From the NCBI GenBank assembly GCA_050291365.1, contig JBNKJS010000041.1, forward strand, positions 62,001-126,000: a DNA stretch of 64,000 nt, written 5' to 3'. This document shows positions 33,904-42,835 of this stretch, piece by piece; the stretch's first letter is position 1; each line of letters begins with the position of its first letter. The notes beneath the pieces are model-generated. The model saw nothing but the letters and a program-made list of their open reading frames with translations. It searched no databases and was not told where the DNA came from. Source of the DNA: JAAGZL01 sp050291365 (GTDB lineage: Bacteria; Pseudomonadota; Gammaproteobacteria; Chromatiales; Chromatiaceae). Position numbers and translations under genes: made by a program.

Positions 33904-34041
33904 TAATCTGGATAGTTTCATCTGACCCCACTTATCAATATTCTCCACACTTTTTCCTCATTTCCACCATTTTCGCTCCACTTTCTTCCCCTATCTTTTC
34001 TATTAACCAGAGATTAAATGTTTGGCTGGAGGAAAGTAAAT

Positions 34042-34488
34042 ATGTACCTTGTATATATCGTAATTGTGCTGGTGGCATCTGCAACAAGCATCCTTATGTT
34101 GCAAAGAAACAGGAGTGTAGCCAGCACCCGCATAATAGCCCACAGAAAAAAAGATACCCTTTGTGCCGCCGATACTATTCGCTCTGGCACGAAATCTAAA
34201 TTCCGCGGCTTCGTTATTGAACCGGGATCTGATTGCTGTCAGGCTTCATCAGAACTGCAGAGAGTAACCTTCTTCTATCGGGACAGGTTTTCACTGCCAC
34301 TGCCAGGTTGCGACAAAGCGGTCTGTACCTGCAAGAGAGCAGCCGTCACTGAGAGAAGAAAGCACCACCGCCGTTTCAGCCATGACCGCCGCAGCCAACT
34401 TCGCTTCGACATGGATAGCGAGGAGAGGCGTATCAGAAGAGGTCGCCGGGAACAGGACAATATCTGGAGCGGCGGATATCGCCATTGA
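34042..34488 (+). CDS. Small membrane-anchored cysteine- and arginine-rich protein
   Basis: A 148-residue protein starting at an ATG preceded by GGAGGAAAG. One N-terminal transmembrane helix (about 3-20) is followed by a soluble domain with five cysteines clustered in GSDCCQASS and CDKAVCTCKR, then a very basic C-terminal third (RRKHHRRFSHDRRSQLRF). The cysteine pattern could bind metal or form disulfides. It precedes the Lcl/EF-hand protein by 30 bases and is probably its operon partner. No known family recognised. Confidence 0.65.
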   Translation: MYLVYIVIVLVASATSILMLQRNRSVASTRIIAHRKKDTLCAADTIRSGTKSKFRGFVIEPGSDCCQASSELQRVTFFYRDRFSLPLPGCDKAVCTCKRAAVTERRKHHRRFSHDRRSQLRFDMDSEERRIRRGRREQDNIWSGGYRH

Positions 34489-34518
34489 CCAGGATGATGT
34501 ACCAGTAGGAGTGTAAAG

Positions 34519-36132
34519 ATGAAAACCTATTATTCGAGCAAAATATTCATGGCCAGTTTTCTGCTAGCCATCTCAGCGGGTGTGGCAGCGGCTGTGGTCA
34601 AAATCCCAGACACGGGACAGAACCGTTGTTACAGCAACAGCAGAGCCATCGTCTGTCCCAAACCGGGCAACGCCTTTTTTGAACAGGACGCTCAATACCA
34701 GGGACATAAACCGGCCTACCGAGACAATGGAGACGACACGGTCACCGATCTCAATACCGGGCTGATGTGGTCCAAGGCGGTCTCTCCAGACAAACTGAGC
34801 CTGAACGAGGCGCAGCGCAAGGCCGACAGGATGACCCTGGGCGGCCACACAGACTGGCGGGTGCCCAACATAAAAGAGCTCTACTCCCTGATCGATTTTA
34901 GAGGTTACACCGGATTTTCCGGACGTAGAAATCTCTACAATGTGCCCTCCAACGCCATCCCTTTCATCAATACCGACTATTTCGATTTTCTCTACGGCAG
35001 TAGTGGTGAACGCTATATCGATGCCCAATGGCTTTCTAGCACCAAATATGTCGCTACCACTATGAATGCAATGGAGACCCTGTTCGGCGTGAACTTTGCC
35101 GACGGGCGCATCAAGGGATATGGCTATAAACGCCCCGGCGGACGGGCGCACAAAAAATTCTATGTGCGTTATGTAAGGGGTGGCCCTTACGGTCATAACC
35201 AATTCATAGACAACGGCGATGGCTCGGTAACCGACAACGCCACCGGCCTGACCTGGGCCAAGATGGACAGTGGCCGCAGTATGGACTGGAAACAGGCCCT
35301 GGCCTATGCCGAACATCTCAGCCTGGCCGGACACAGCGACTGGCGTCTACCCAACGCCAAGGAGCTGCAATACATCGTGGACTACAGCCGTTCGCCGGAC
35401 ACCACCGGCTCGGCCGCCATTGATCCTGTTTTCCAGTCCAGCTCCATTGTGAACGAGAAAGGCCAAAAGGATTATCCATTCTATTGGACCTCCACCACCC
35501 ATCTGGACGGACCCCGCCCCGGCAGCCATGGGGTCTATATCGCCTTCGGTCGCGCCATAGGTCAGATGCGTGGCCAGACCATGGATGTACACGGCGCCGG
35601 TGCACAGCGTAGCGACCCCAAGAGAGGTAATGCCATGCTCGGACACGGTCCCCAGGGCGATGCCGTACGGGTTAACAACTATGTGCGAGTGGTGCGTGGC
35701 GGCGAGACACGTCAAGCGGATGCAAGCAGTAAGGCTGACCGTAGCGCCTACCCCTACAACGTGAATCATCTGCTCACCCAACCCCAGGGTGACGAAGATT
35801 ACCTGGGCCAGCAACGTCGCGGCCAGCAAAATTCCTCAGGCAATAACAGGCAGATGCCACGGAGTGGTAATGATCGGATGAGTCCCCCCAGTGGTGGACA
35901 AACAATGCCACCCGGAGGCGGCAGACAGAGGCCCCAGGGCAATTTCGGCGAGCATTTTGTAGAGCGTCTGGACAGAGACGGCGATGGCCAGATATCACGT
36001 AACGAGTTTGACGGGCCGCCGGATCGTTTCGATTTTCATGATGAAAATGGTGACGGCTTTATCAGCAAAGGAGAGATTGGAAACAATCCTCCTCCACCAC
36101 CGCCTGGTGGCTTCGGGGGAGGAGTGAGATGA
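34519..36132 (+). CDS. Secreted Lcl-type (DUF1566) protein with C-terminal EF-hands
   Basis: A 537-residue exported protein with a signal peptide (cut near VAAAVVK, residue 26). Two Lcl/DUF1566 domains follow: about 55-220 (VTDLNTGLMWSKA, GGHTDWRVPNIKELYSLID) and about 230-395 (VTDNATGLTWAKM, GHSDWRLPNAKELQYIVDY). A Gln/Pro/Gly-rich linker leads to two EF-hand loops, DRDGDGQISRNE and DENGDGFISKGE, with the expected acidic positions, then a Pro/Gly tail. Calcium binding is well supported by the loops. It converges on the BaeSR-like operon, with 27 bases between stops. Function at the cell surface is unknown. Confidence 0.85.
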   Translation: MKTYYSSKIFMASFLLAISAGVAAAVVKIPDTGQNRCYSNSRAIVCPKPGNAFFEQDAQYQGHKPAYRDNGDDTVTDLNTGLMWSKAVSPDKLSLNEAQRKADRMTLGGHTDWRVPNIKELYSLIDFRGYTGFSGRRNLYNVPSNAIPFINTDYFDFLYGSSGERYIDAQWLSSTKYVATTMNAMETLFGVNFADGRIKGYGYKRPGGRAHKKFYVRYVRGGPYGHNQFIDNGDGSVTDNATGLTWAKMDSGRSMDWKQALAYAEHLSLAGHSDWRLPNAKELQYIVDYSRSPDTTGSAAIDPVFQSSSIVNEKGQKDYPFYWTSTTHLDGPRPGSHGVYIAFGRAIGQMRGQTMDVHGAGAQRSDPKRGNAMLGHGPQGDAVRVNNYVRVVRGGETRQADASSKADRSAYPYNVNHLLTQPQGDEDYLGQQRRGQQNSSGNNRQMPRSGNDRMSPPSGGQTMPPGGGRQRPQGNFGEHFVERLDRDGDGQISRNEFDGPPDRFDFHDENGDGFISKGEIGNNPPPPPPGGFGGGVR

Positions 36133-36159
36133 GCCACACCGGTGTAACACCGCAGCGGC

Positions 36160-36849
36160 TTAAACCGGCGGCTCGAACTTGTAGCCCACACCATAGATGG
36201 AGTGGATGACCTCCTGGCCTGACAGACGGGCCTCCAGCTTCTTGCGTAGATTCTTGACGTGGGTATCCACCGTGCGATCACTGACCACGCGCTGATCGGT
36301 ATAGAGATTGTCCAGCAGGTGGCCTCGGGAGAACACTCGGCCTGGCTGCGCCAGGAAGGTCCTCAACAGACGAAACTCCACCGGCGTAAGCTCCATCGGC
36401 TCTCCGTTTATGACCGCCCGAAAGCCGGCCTCATCCAGTACAATGGGTGACTGCTCGAGAGGCGAACCACTCTCCACTATGGCGACCCGGCGCAGAACAC
36501 TCTTCACTCGCGCCACCACCTCGCGTGGACTATACGGTTTGCAGACGTAGTCATCGGCCCCAAGCTCCAGTCCCAGCAGACGATCAATCTCCTCCACCCT
36601 GGCGGTGGTCATGATGATGGGAACATTGGAGAAGGCGCGCACCTCTTTGCAGATCTCCATGCCATCCTTCCCCGGCAACATCAGATCCAGCAGGATCATA
36701 TCTGGCTCATGCTCCTTCACCCACTCAACCACACCTGTGCCCTGGTAAAATATATGGGTGGCATAACCAGCATCCACAAGGTAGTCGCGCATCAGCTCCG
36801 CAATGCCCTCCTCGTCCTCAACGATCAATACCTGTTTCTTTGTGCTCAT
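36160..36849 (-). CDS. baeR: BaeR-like response regulator
   Basis: A 229-residue OmpR-family regulator. The receiver has phospho-Asp 55 in MILLDLMLPGKDG and ends with YVCKPYSPREVVARVK, as in BaeR. The winged-helix domain contains LTPVEFRLLRTFL and VVSDRTVDTHVKNLRKKLE, and ends GVGYKFEPP. A longer frame runs 71 codons upstream, but that part lies within the kinase gene and has no family match, so MSTKKQ is the start. The BaeR assignment rests on close agreement in the receiver. The target genes are unknown. Confidence 0.88.
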   Translation of the reverse strand: MSTKKQVLIVEDEEGIAELMRDYLVDAGYATHIFYQGTGVVEWVKEHEPDMILLDLMLPGKDGMEICKEVRAFSNVPIIMTTARVEEIDRLLGLELGADDYVCKPYSPREVVARVKSVLRRVAIVESGSPLEQSPIVLDEAGFRAVINGEPMELTPVEFRLLRTFLAQPGRVFSRGHLLDNLYTDQRVVSDRTVDTHVKNLRKKLEARLSGQEVIHSIYGVGYKFEPPV

Positions 36850-36868
36850 AATCATTATTCTAGCTGGG

Positions 36869-38323
36869 TTATGTCTGACGGGGCAGAGTGACGACGATCT
36901 GCAATCCGCCCAGGGGGGATGGTTTTGCCAGGATCTCCCCCTGATGGGCAGCAACGATATTGCGGCAGATGGCAAGGCCCAGGCCAGCTCCAGCAAGGGC
37001 GCGATTGCGCGATCCTTCGGTGCGATAGAAGCGATCGAAAAGATGTGGCAACACCTCTTCATCCACGCCCGGCGCGCTGTCCTCGATCTTAAAGTGGACC
37101 TGTCGACTGGTCTGCCAGGCAGAGATCAGGATCTCACCCCCCGGATCGGTATAACGACGGCTGTTCTTCAGCAGATTGTCTACCACCTGACGCAGACGCC
37201 TGGCGTCACCGAACACGGCTAGTTGATCCGGTATATCCTGTCGCAGAGTCAGACTACTCTGGTTGATACGGTGTTCTGCTGAATCAGCAGAGAGACGCAG
37301 TATGTCCGCCAGGTTCAGCGACTCCTTGCGGTAGCTCAGCGCCCCGGCATCGGTCAGGGCCAGATCATAGAGATCGTCCACCAGCCGATTCAGCTGCATG
37401 ATAGATCCGTGCAGCTTGCCGAGCTGGAATTCGTCGACTGAACGGATACCATCCTGCATAGCCTCGATCTCCCCTCGCAACAGGGCCAGAGGGGTGCGCA
37501 GCTCGTGGGAGATGTTCGCCATACCCTGACGACGCAGCAGTTCGTTGCGCTGCAGGGCCTCAGCCAGGAGGTTGAAATCCATGGCCAACTGTCCCAGCTC
37601 ATCACTGCTGCGAGGCTCTAACCGCATATCAAACCGTCCCTGCGCCAATGTATGCGCCCCCTGGGCCACATCCTTTACCGGCTTCAACAGATGACGTCCG
37701 AGGGGGATCCCGATCAGCAGCGCCAGCAGCAGCGCACCAGCGGCAATGGGATAGATAGCATCGAGCTGCTCGTCACGAAAGCTCTTTTCAAGACCTGTAG
37801 TGGGGACAGACTGGGGAGTAAGGCTTAACCAACCCACCACCTCGCCATCCAGATTAATGGGGCGTAACGCTACCTTTCCAGAGGTATCAGGCGGGCCGAT
37901 CAGGTTCTGTTTCTGGGCGTCCAGTAAGCGCAACCTAGTGGTCAGACCGGAACGATCATTCGGAGCTGGAGGCGGCACCTTACCACTCACCCGTTGTGCA
38001 GGTACCTGCCTATCGTTAAAAAATGGTGCATCAGCAAACCGCGTGGAAGCGCCCGGTAACAGAGGACGCCCCTGCTCATTGAGTGGCATAAAGCTCGCCC
38101 AGACCCGGTGCCGATCACGTATAAATTCCCAGGAACCTTCGCGGCGATAGGCGTTGGCAAGATCCTCAACTGTCCGATCAAGGCGCACCCATTCAGCTTC
38201 GGTCAGGTAATCGATAAACCCTTTTTGGAAACTCAAGCGCATAGCCGCAGCCATAGCCCCTACCAACAAGGTGCTAATGGCCAGAAGGACCAGGACCATT
38301 TTGCTTGTGATACCTATACGCAT
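36869..38323 (-). CDS. baeS: BaeS-like sensor histidine kinase
   Basis: A 484-residue kinase. The start MRIGITSKM aligns with BaeS; a GTG 36 bases upstream is in frame. TM1 spans about residues 9-31, followed by RLSFQKGFIDYL as in BaeS. A periplasmic sensor (about 32-185) and TM2 (about 188-208) lead to HAMP and then the H box MANISHELRTPLALLRGEIEA. The ATPase domain has LLKNSRRYTD, DSAPGVDEE and the BaeS-like run FDRFYRTEGSRNRA. It is the first gene of the pair; baeR follows after 19 bases. BaeSR responds to envelope damage and metals in E. coli; here the adjacent calcium-binding protein hints at a cation signal. Confidence 0.88.
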   Translation of the reverse strand: MRIGITSKMVLVLLAISTLLVGAMAAAMRLSFQKGFIDYLTEAEWVRLDRTVEDLANAYRREGSWEFIRDRHRVWASFMPLNEQGRPLLPGASTRFADAPFFNDRQVPAQRVSGKVPPPAPNDRSGLTTRLRLLDAQKQNLIGPPDTSGKVALRPINLDGEVVGWLSLTPQSVPTTGLEKSFRDEQLDAIYPIAAGALLLALLIGIPLGRHLLKPVKDVAQGAHTLAQGRFDMRLEPRSSDELGQLAMDFNLLAEALQRNELLRRQGMANISHELRTPLALLRGEIEAMQDGIRSVDEFQLGKLHGSIMQLNRLVDDLYDLALTDAGALSYRKESLNLADILRLSADSAEHRINQSSLTLRQDIPDQLAVFGDARRLRQVVDNLLKNSRRYTDPGGEILISAWQTSRQVHFKIEDSAPGVDEEVLPHLFDRFYRTEGSRNRALAGAGLGLAICRNIVAAHQGEILAKPSPLGGLQIVVTLPRQT

Positions 38324-38477
38324 ATTAGAAGTATGAGTAAGCGAGAGACTCGTTTCCACTTAGGAAATCAATCTTCACATTTTTTCCTCAATTTTGACAC
38401 GCTTTCTCCCCATTCCGTCCCTAGCATTATTAGCATGGAATAGCCGTTATTGATAACTCAATGGAGTAATCTCAACC

Positions 38478-39149
38478 ATGTTGAATACTACACAACAGAT
38501 ACGGGGAGTCATCATTAATAAGAATAAACTATTCGGATGCGCCCCGATTAAGAGTGCCCCGGCTCAGGAAGATGAGATCATTCAACTGCGGCACCGGATC
38601 ATGGAGCTGGAGGGTGAGATAGAACAAGTCCGAGCGGAACTCGTCCGTGAACGCTATCATGCTAATATCGATCTACTGACAGGCATCCCAAATCGTCGCG
38701 CCTATCAGATCCGTTTACAGCAGGAACGCATGCGTTGTATGAGAGACGGCAAGCCTTTATGTCTGGCCGTCTGGGACATCGACCACTTCAAATCCATTAA
38801 TGATCGTTTTGGACACCAGACAGGTGACAGCGTGTTGCAATGTGTAGCAAAAATAATCACCCAACGACTGCGCCGAAGCGACTTCACCGCCCGAATCGGC
38901 GGAGAGGAGTTTGTATCACTGCTGCCCGATTGTGACACCACCGATGCTGTACAACTAGCAGAACAACTTCGCGAAGAGATCTTTCAATGCGACCATGAAA
39001 CAGAACTGGGCCTGGTACAAGTGACCCTCTCCTGCGGAATTGCCAAACTTGATCCAAGTGCAAGTGATGACACTCTGTTTGCCAGGGCCGATGCAGCTCT
39101 ATATAGAGCCAAGGCTAGCGGCAGAAACAGAGTTATTTTAGCTAGCTAG
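38478..39149 (+). CDS. Soluble diguanylate cyclase
   Basis: A 223-residue cytoplasmic protein. A short N-terminal coiled coil (about 33-60) precedes one GGDEF domain with DLLTGIPNRRAY and an intact RIGGEEF active site near residue 153. RRSD five residues before the active site is the inhibitory RxxD motif. It should make c-di-GMP from two GTP. No sensory domain is visible beyond the coiled coil. It is divergent from the BaeS-like kinase gene and shares its 154-base upstream region. Confidence 0.92.
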   Translation: MLNTTQQIRGVIINKNKLFGCAPIKSAPAQEDEIIQLRHRIMELEGEIEQVRAELVRERYHANIDLLTGIPNRRAYQIRLQQERMRCMRDGKPLCLAVWDIDHFKSINDRFGHQTGDSVLQCVAKIITQRLRRSDFTARIGGEEFVSLLPDCDTTDAVQLAEQLREEIFQCDHETELGLVQVTLSCGIAKLDPSASDDTLFARADAALYRAKASGRNRVILAS

Positions 39150-39221
39150 AAAAGGTCGATACATCCATATTCAGTATTATGTATATGAGAAATACAGACG
39201 TACTGTTTTATGCACCTAACC

Positions 39222-39290
39222 CATCCCGATACTCTCAAAACCGTCATCCCGATACTCTCAAAACCGTCATCCCGCTACTCTCTATATCGT
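39222..39290. repeat. 23-bp tandem repeat, three units plus a partial fourth
   Basis: CATCCCGATACTCTCAAAAC plus CGT recurs at 39222, 39245 and 39268, and a fourth start at 39291 runs into a CCCGCGGCTTTACCGCGGG hairpin. The first two units are identical; the third is diverged. The surrounding gap 39150-39651 also holds a CCCTTCTCCC/GGGGAGAAGGG palindrome (about 39440-39466) and a CCCCCTCACCCTCTCCCC repeat, and no gene. Confidence 0.85.
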
Positions 39291-39651
39291 CATCCCGCGG
39301 CTTTACCGCGGGATCCAGGAAACATCCACCCATCATCCAGCATCGTAACCTCTCGCCATCTGTCATGCCAGCGCAGGCGGGTATCCATTTACCTACAGGG
39401 CGATTGGTTATGTAATTATGGACTTCCCCCTATTATTGCTCCCTTCTCCCCTCGGGGGAGAAGGGCCGGGGATGAGGGGGTAATAAATATTAAAGCATTA
39501 GCTTTACAATCCCCCTCACCCTCTCCCCCGTGAAGAGAGGAAACCATCTAAACGTACACCCACCCTAATCCTGGGAGAAATCAATTCATTTACCATTATG
39601 GGTGGGTGTCCGGTTTATTCTTCGGTTTATTGTGACTATCTTAAATACGAC

Positions 39652-40854
39652 TTATTCGGTATCGGAAGACTCTTGATCCTTGAGCTCCTCAAACTTAGCC
39701 GCCATCGTAGGATTGCGTCGAGTCAATTTCTTAACCGTAACATCCTGCGCCTTGTCGTTTGCAAGACGAAGATTCCGATCCGTACCAATTAGGGCTTCTT
39801 TCGTCTTCTGCAGGTGACTTATTGACTTATCGATCTCATCGATTGCTGTTTGAAATTTCCTGGATGCAAGATCATAGTTCTTTGCAAATGCGGTCTTAAA
39901 TGTATCTAGGTCATTTTCGAAGTTTGTAACGTCGATGTTCTGCGCCTTAACGAGCGCAAGCTCTGACTTGTATTCCAGCGAGTTCATCGCTGCGTTCCGC
40001 AGCAGCGTAATAATGGGAAGAAAGAACTGTGGTCGAACGATGTACATCTTCGGGTAGCGGTGAAACACATCAACAATTCCGGTGTTGTAGAGCTCACTGT
40101 CTGGCTCGAGCAGGGAGACCAGCACAGCGTACTCGCACCCTTTCTCGCTACGATCCTTATCGAGTTCCTTTAGAAAGTCCTCGTTCTTTTTCTTGGTTGC
40201 AGTGGTATCGCTTTCGTTCTTCATTTCAAACATGATGGAAACGATCTCAGTACCAGCCTCATCCGAATCGCGAAAGATGTAGTCCCCCTTGCTACCACCG
40301 CTTGCGTCATTGTCCTTTTCGAAATAGGCCCTCGGAAACGCTGTAGCCCGAATACGGTTGAACTCCGTCTCACAGTGCTGTTCGAGAGTTTCGCCAACCA
40401 TCTTGGTCGACAGACGGGCCTTCATATCCCGGAGACGCTCAATCGCATCGTCGCGATCCTTGATCTGTGTTTCGTACTTATCCTTGAGCGATTTCTCGGA
40501 GAGTTGCTTTTCAAGTTCCACCTGCTTAAGGCCGCTCTTCAGTTCATCGCGCTCTTTCTCAACCGCGCCCACTGCCTCAGTGATTGCCAGCTTCTGTGCA
40601 ACTTCGTTGGCGTCGAGCTTCGCCTTTAGCTCTTGAATCTCTGCATCCTTGGCTGCGGCAGCCCTCTGTATTTTGCTAGCGGCCTGCTCCTTAGCTAGCT
40701 CAAGCGCATTTCGCTTATCCCTTTCGGCCAACTCAAGTCTCTCATGCAGCTGCTGCTCAAACTCGCTGTCGCGAACCTGCTTCAGTATGTCGGCATACCC
40801 CGCTTCGTCAATCTTGAATGCCTTGCCGCAGTGTGGGCAGATGATTTCATGCAT
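39652..40854 (-). CDS. DUF2130 family protein with N-terminal zinc-ribbon-like motif and coiled coil
   Basis: A 400-residue protein. The N-terminus has CPHCGKAFKIDEAGYADILKQ, a half zinc ribbon. A long charged coiled coil follows (about 28-150), then the conserved DUF2130 C-terminal domain with GDYIFRD, EMKNE and DRSEKGCEYAVLVS motifs that look like a PD-(D/E)XK-type nuclease fold. Nuclease function is not established. It has a good ribosome site (AGGAG). Directly upstream lies a relic of a second, related N-terminus. Confidence 0.85.
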   Translation of the reverse strand: MHEIICPHCGKAFKIDEAGYADILKQVRDSEFEQQLHERLELAERDKRNALELAKEQAASKIQRAAAAKDAEIQELKAKLDANEVAQKLAITEAVGAVEKERDELKSGLKQVELEKQLSEKSLKDKYETQIKDRDDAIERLRDMKARLSTKMVGETLEQHCETEFNRIRATAFPRAYFEKDNDASGGSKGDYIFRDSDEAGTEIVSIMFEMKNESDTTATKKKNEDFLKELDKDRSEKGCEYAVLVSLLEPDSELYNTGIVDVFHRYPKMYIVRPQFFLPIITLLRNAAMNSLEYKSELALVKAQNIDVTNFENDLDTFKTAFAKNYDLASRKFQTAIDEIDKSISHLQKTKEALIGTDRNLRLANDKAQDVTVKKLTRRNPTMAAKFEELKDQESSDTE

Positions 40855-41083
40855 GTCTAATTATTCTCCTCATAGTTGAAGATTCGTATGGGCACATCTT
40901 GTGGCGCCCCTTAGCCACATCGGCCTTGATACGGATCTCCACATCATCAGCAATCTTGCTGGTCAACGCCTCGCCCACCTCAATCTCGAAACCAGAGTTG
41001 GGACATTGAATATGATCGGCTTCCATATAACCCTCTATCTCAGGATATGATTCATAATTAGGTTTCTTTAAACTAGCTGCCAT
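40847..41083 (-). pseudogene. Truncated DUF2130-like N-terminal fragment
   Basis: The 78-residue frame contains HIQCPNSGFEIEVGEALTSK followed by IADDVEIRIK, which resembles the start of DUF2130 proteins (CPNCG...FDVEDAL...), although the second zinc-ribbon cysteine is replaced by Ser. After residue 57 the sequence loses similarity and stops within eight bases of the intact DUF2130 start. I read it as a decayed or partial duplicate; it could still be a small expressed leader protein. Confidence 0.5.
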
Positions 41084-41124
41084 TGTATACAATTTACTAG
41101 AATCAATCTGGTATGGATATGGAT

Positions 41125-41703
41125 ATGAAACGCTGCACCTGGGTGGAAAACTGCTCCCATCTTGAGTTGGAATATCACGATCGCGAATGGGGCGTGCCCT
41201 CCTACGATGATCAACACCTGTTTGAGATGATCATCCTGGAGGGGGTACAGGCCGGGCTTTCCTGGTCCTGCGTGTTGCATAAGCGCGAAGGCTATCGTCA
41301 GCTGTTTGACAACTTCAATCCCAGCAAGATAACGAATTACAGCAATAAAAAACTGGAAGAGCTCAGGCAGGATAAGCGTATCATCCGCAACCGATTAAAG
41401 ATCGCTGCAGCTCGCAGCAACGCACATGCCTTTCTTGAGACCCAGTCTCAGTTTCCCAGCTTTGCCGATTACATTTGGCAATTCGTCGGTGGCAGACCTA
41501 TTCAGAACCATTGGAAATCAACCAAACAGATCCCATCTTCTACCCCAGAATCTGAAGCCATGAGCAAAGATCTGTTAAAACGTGGATTTAAATTTGTAGG
41601 ACCTACCATCTGCTATGCCTACATGCAGGCCGTCGGCATGGTAAATGACCACACCACAGACTGTTTCAGGTTTAATAAAATCGCACAACTTGCGAACAAA
41701 TAA
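41125..41703 (+). CDS. tag: DNA-3-methyladenine glycosylase I
   Basis: A 192-residue base-excision repair enzyme that removes 3-methyladenine from alkylated DNA. Motifs RCTWVENC, YHDREWGVP, FEMIILEGVQAGLSW and FVGPTICYAYMQAVGMVNDH follow Tag. The zinc-binding Cys and His residues near both ends are present (C4, H17, and H and C near the C-terminus). ATG 41125 is chosen; two in-frame ATGs lie just upstream. It is followed 41 bases later by the tas-like gene on the same strand. Confidence 0.94.
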   Translation: MKRCTWVENCSHLELEYHDREWGVPSYDDQHLFEMIILEGVQAGLSWSCVLHKREGYRQLFDNFNPSKITNYSNKKLEELRQDKRIIRNRLKIAAARSNAHAFLETQSQFPSFADYIWQFVGGRPIQNHWKSTKQIPSSTPESEAMSKDLLKRGFKFVGPTICYAYMQAVGMVNDHTTDCFRFNKIAQLANK

Positions 41704-41744
41704 CAGCTAGAACTTATCTACTAAATTATATTTGTGAGACAAAT

Positions 41745-42785
41745 ATGCAATACAGAACCCTCGGAAACAGCAACATCAAAGTAAGCCTGATCTGTCTGGG
41801 CAGCATGACCTGGGGTGAACAGAACACAGAGGCGGAAGGCCACGAGCAGATGAACTATGCCATTGAACAGGGCATCAATTTCATCGACACCGCAGAGTTG
41901 TATGCAATTCCCGCAAAGGCGGAGACCCAGGGTAGAACTGAGGAGATTATCGGCAGCTGGCTAAAAACGCGAGGCAACCGGGACAAGGTTATCATAGCCA
42001 GCAAGATAGCCGGCCCCGGCAAGGGTTGGATTGATCACATCCGCAATGGCGAAAGCCGTTTTGATCGCAAGAATATAGAGAAAGCCCTGCACGATAGTCT
42101 AAAAAGACTGCAAACTGATTACATAGACCTCTATCAACTGCACTGGCCGGAACGTACCACAAACTATTTTGGACGCCTGGGTTATACCCATAGCGATGAC
42201 AAGTTCACCCCGATAGAAGAGACTCTAAGTGTATTTGGAGAGTTGGTTAAGGCAGGAAAGATACGCCAGATTGGCCTCTCCAATGAAACACCCTGGGGTG
42301 TAATGAAGTTCCTGCAAACGGCGGAAAGGCTTAATCTGCCACGTATCCTATCTATCCAAAATCCCTATAGCCTGCTTAATCGCAGCTTTGAGGTAGGGTT
42401 GGCAGAGATCGCCCATAGAGAGCAAGTAGGGCTACTGGCTTACTCCCCCCTTGGGTTCGGCGTTCTATCTGGCAAATATCTGGATGGCGGAGGCGGAGCA
42501 CAAGATCGTCTCACCCGGTTTCCGGAATATGATAGGTACAGCAATATAGAGGCGGTGGCTGCCACCAGGGAGTATGTGGGGCTGGCCAACGAAATGAACA
42601 TAACTCCGGCCCAGATGGCCCTGGCCTATGTTAACAGCAGACCGTTTCTCACCAGCAATATCATCGGCGCCACCAGCATGGAACAGTTACAAGAGAATAT
42701 CGCCAGCATTGATCTACAACTAAGTGATGATGTTCTGGAGAAAATTGAGCAGATTCACAAGAGATTTCCTATCCCTTCACCATAA
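41745..42785 (+). CDS. tas: Aldo/keto reductase, Tas type
   Basis: A 346-residue NADPH-dependent reductase that agrees with E. coli Tas over its whole length: LGSMTWGEQNTEAEGHEQ, INFIDTAELY (catalytic Asp and Tyr), ASKIAGPG, LYQLHWPERTTNYFG, IQNPYSLLNRSFEVGLAEI and IIGATSMEQL. The catalytic tetrad Asp-Tyr-Lys-His is present. The physiological substrate of Tas is not settled. It is probably cotranscribed with tag. Confidence 0.93.
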   Translation: MQYRTLGNSNIKVSLICLGSMTWGEQNTEAEGHEQMNYAIEQGINFIDTAELYAIPAKAETQGRTEEIIGSWLKTRGNRDKVIIASKIAGPGKGWIDHIRNGESRFDRKNIEKALHDSLKRLQTDYIDLYQLHWPERTTNYFGRLGYTHSDDKFTPIEETLSVFGELVKAGKIRQIGLSNETPWGVMKFLQTAERLNLPRILSIQNPYSLLNRSFEVGLAEIAHREQVGLLAYSPLGFGVLSGKYLDGGGGAQDRLTRFPEYDRYSNIEAVAATREYVGLANEMNITPAQMALAYVNSRPFLTSNIIGATSMEQLQENIASIDLQLSDDVLEKIEQIHKRFPIPSP

Positions 42786-42811
42786 AAAAATGGGGAGCCA
42801 AAAGGCTCCCC
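42784..42811 (-). terminator. Terminator of the 42836-44098 gene
   Basis: GGGGAGCC/GGCTCCCC, an 8-bp perfect stem with an AAAA loop. The minus strand ends in ATTTTTTT, so it stops the minus-strand gene. It may also slow transcription from tas. Confidence 0.88.
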
Positions 42812-42835
42812 GAAAGTTTCTAGCGTTTGTTGCTG

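Noticed and set aside
33183..33931. Several overlapping frames of 74-167 codons on both strands
   Set aside because: All are read through the 281-bp tandem repeats, so their length comes from repeat copies, not coding.
34573..35334. 253-codon minus-strand frame
   Set aside because: It is antisense to the Lcl/EF-hand gene, whose signal peptide and repeated domains make it the real gene.
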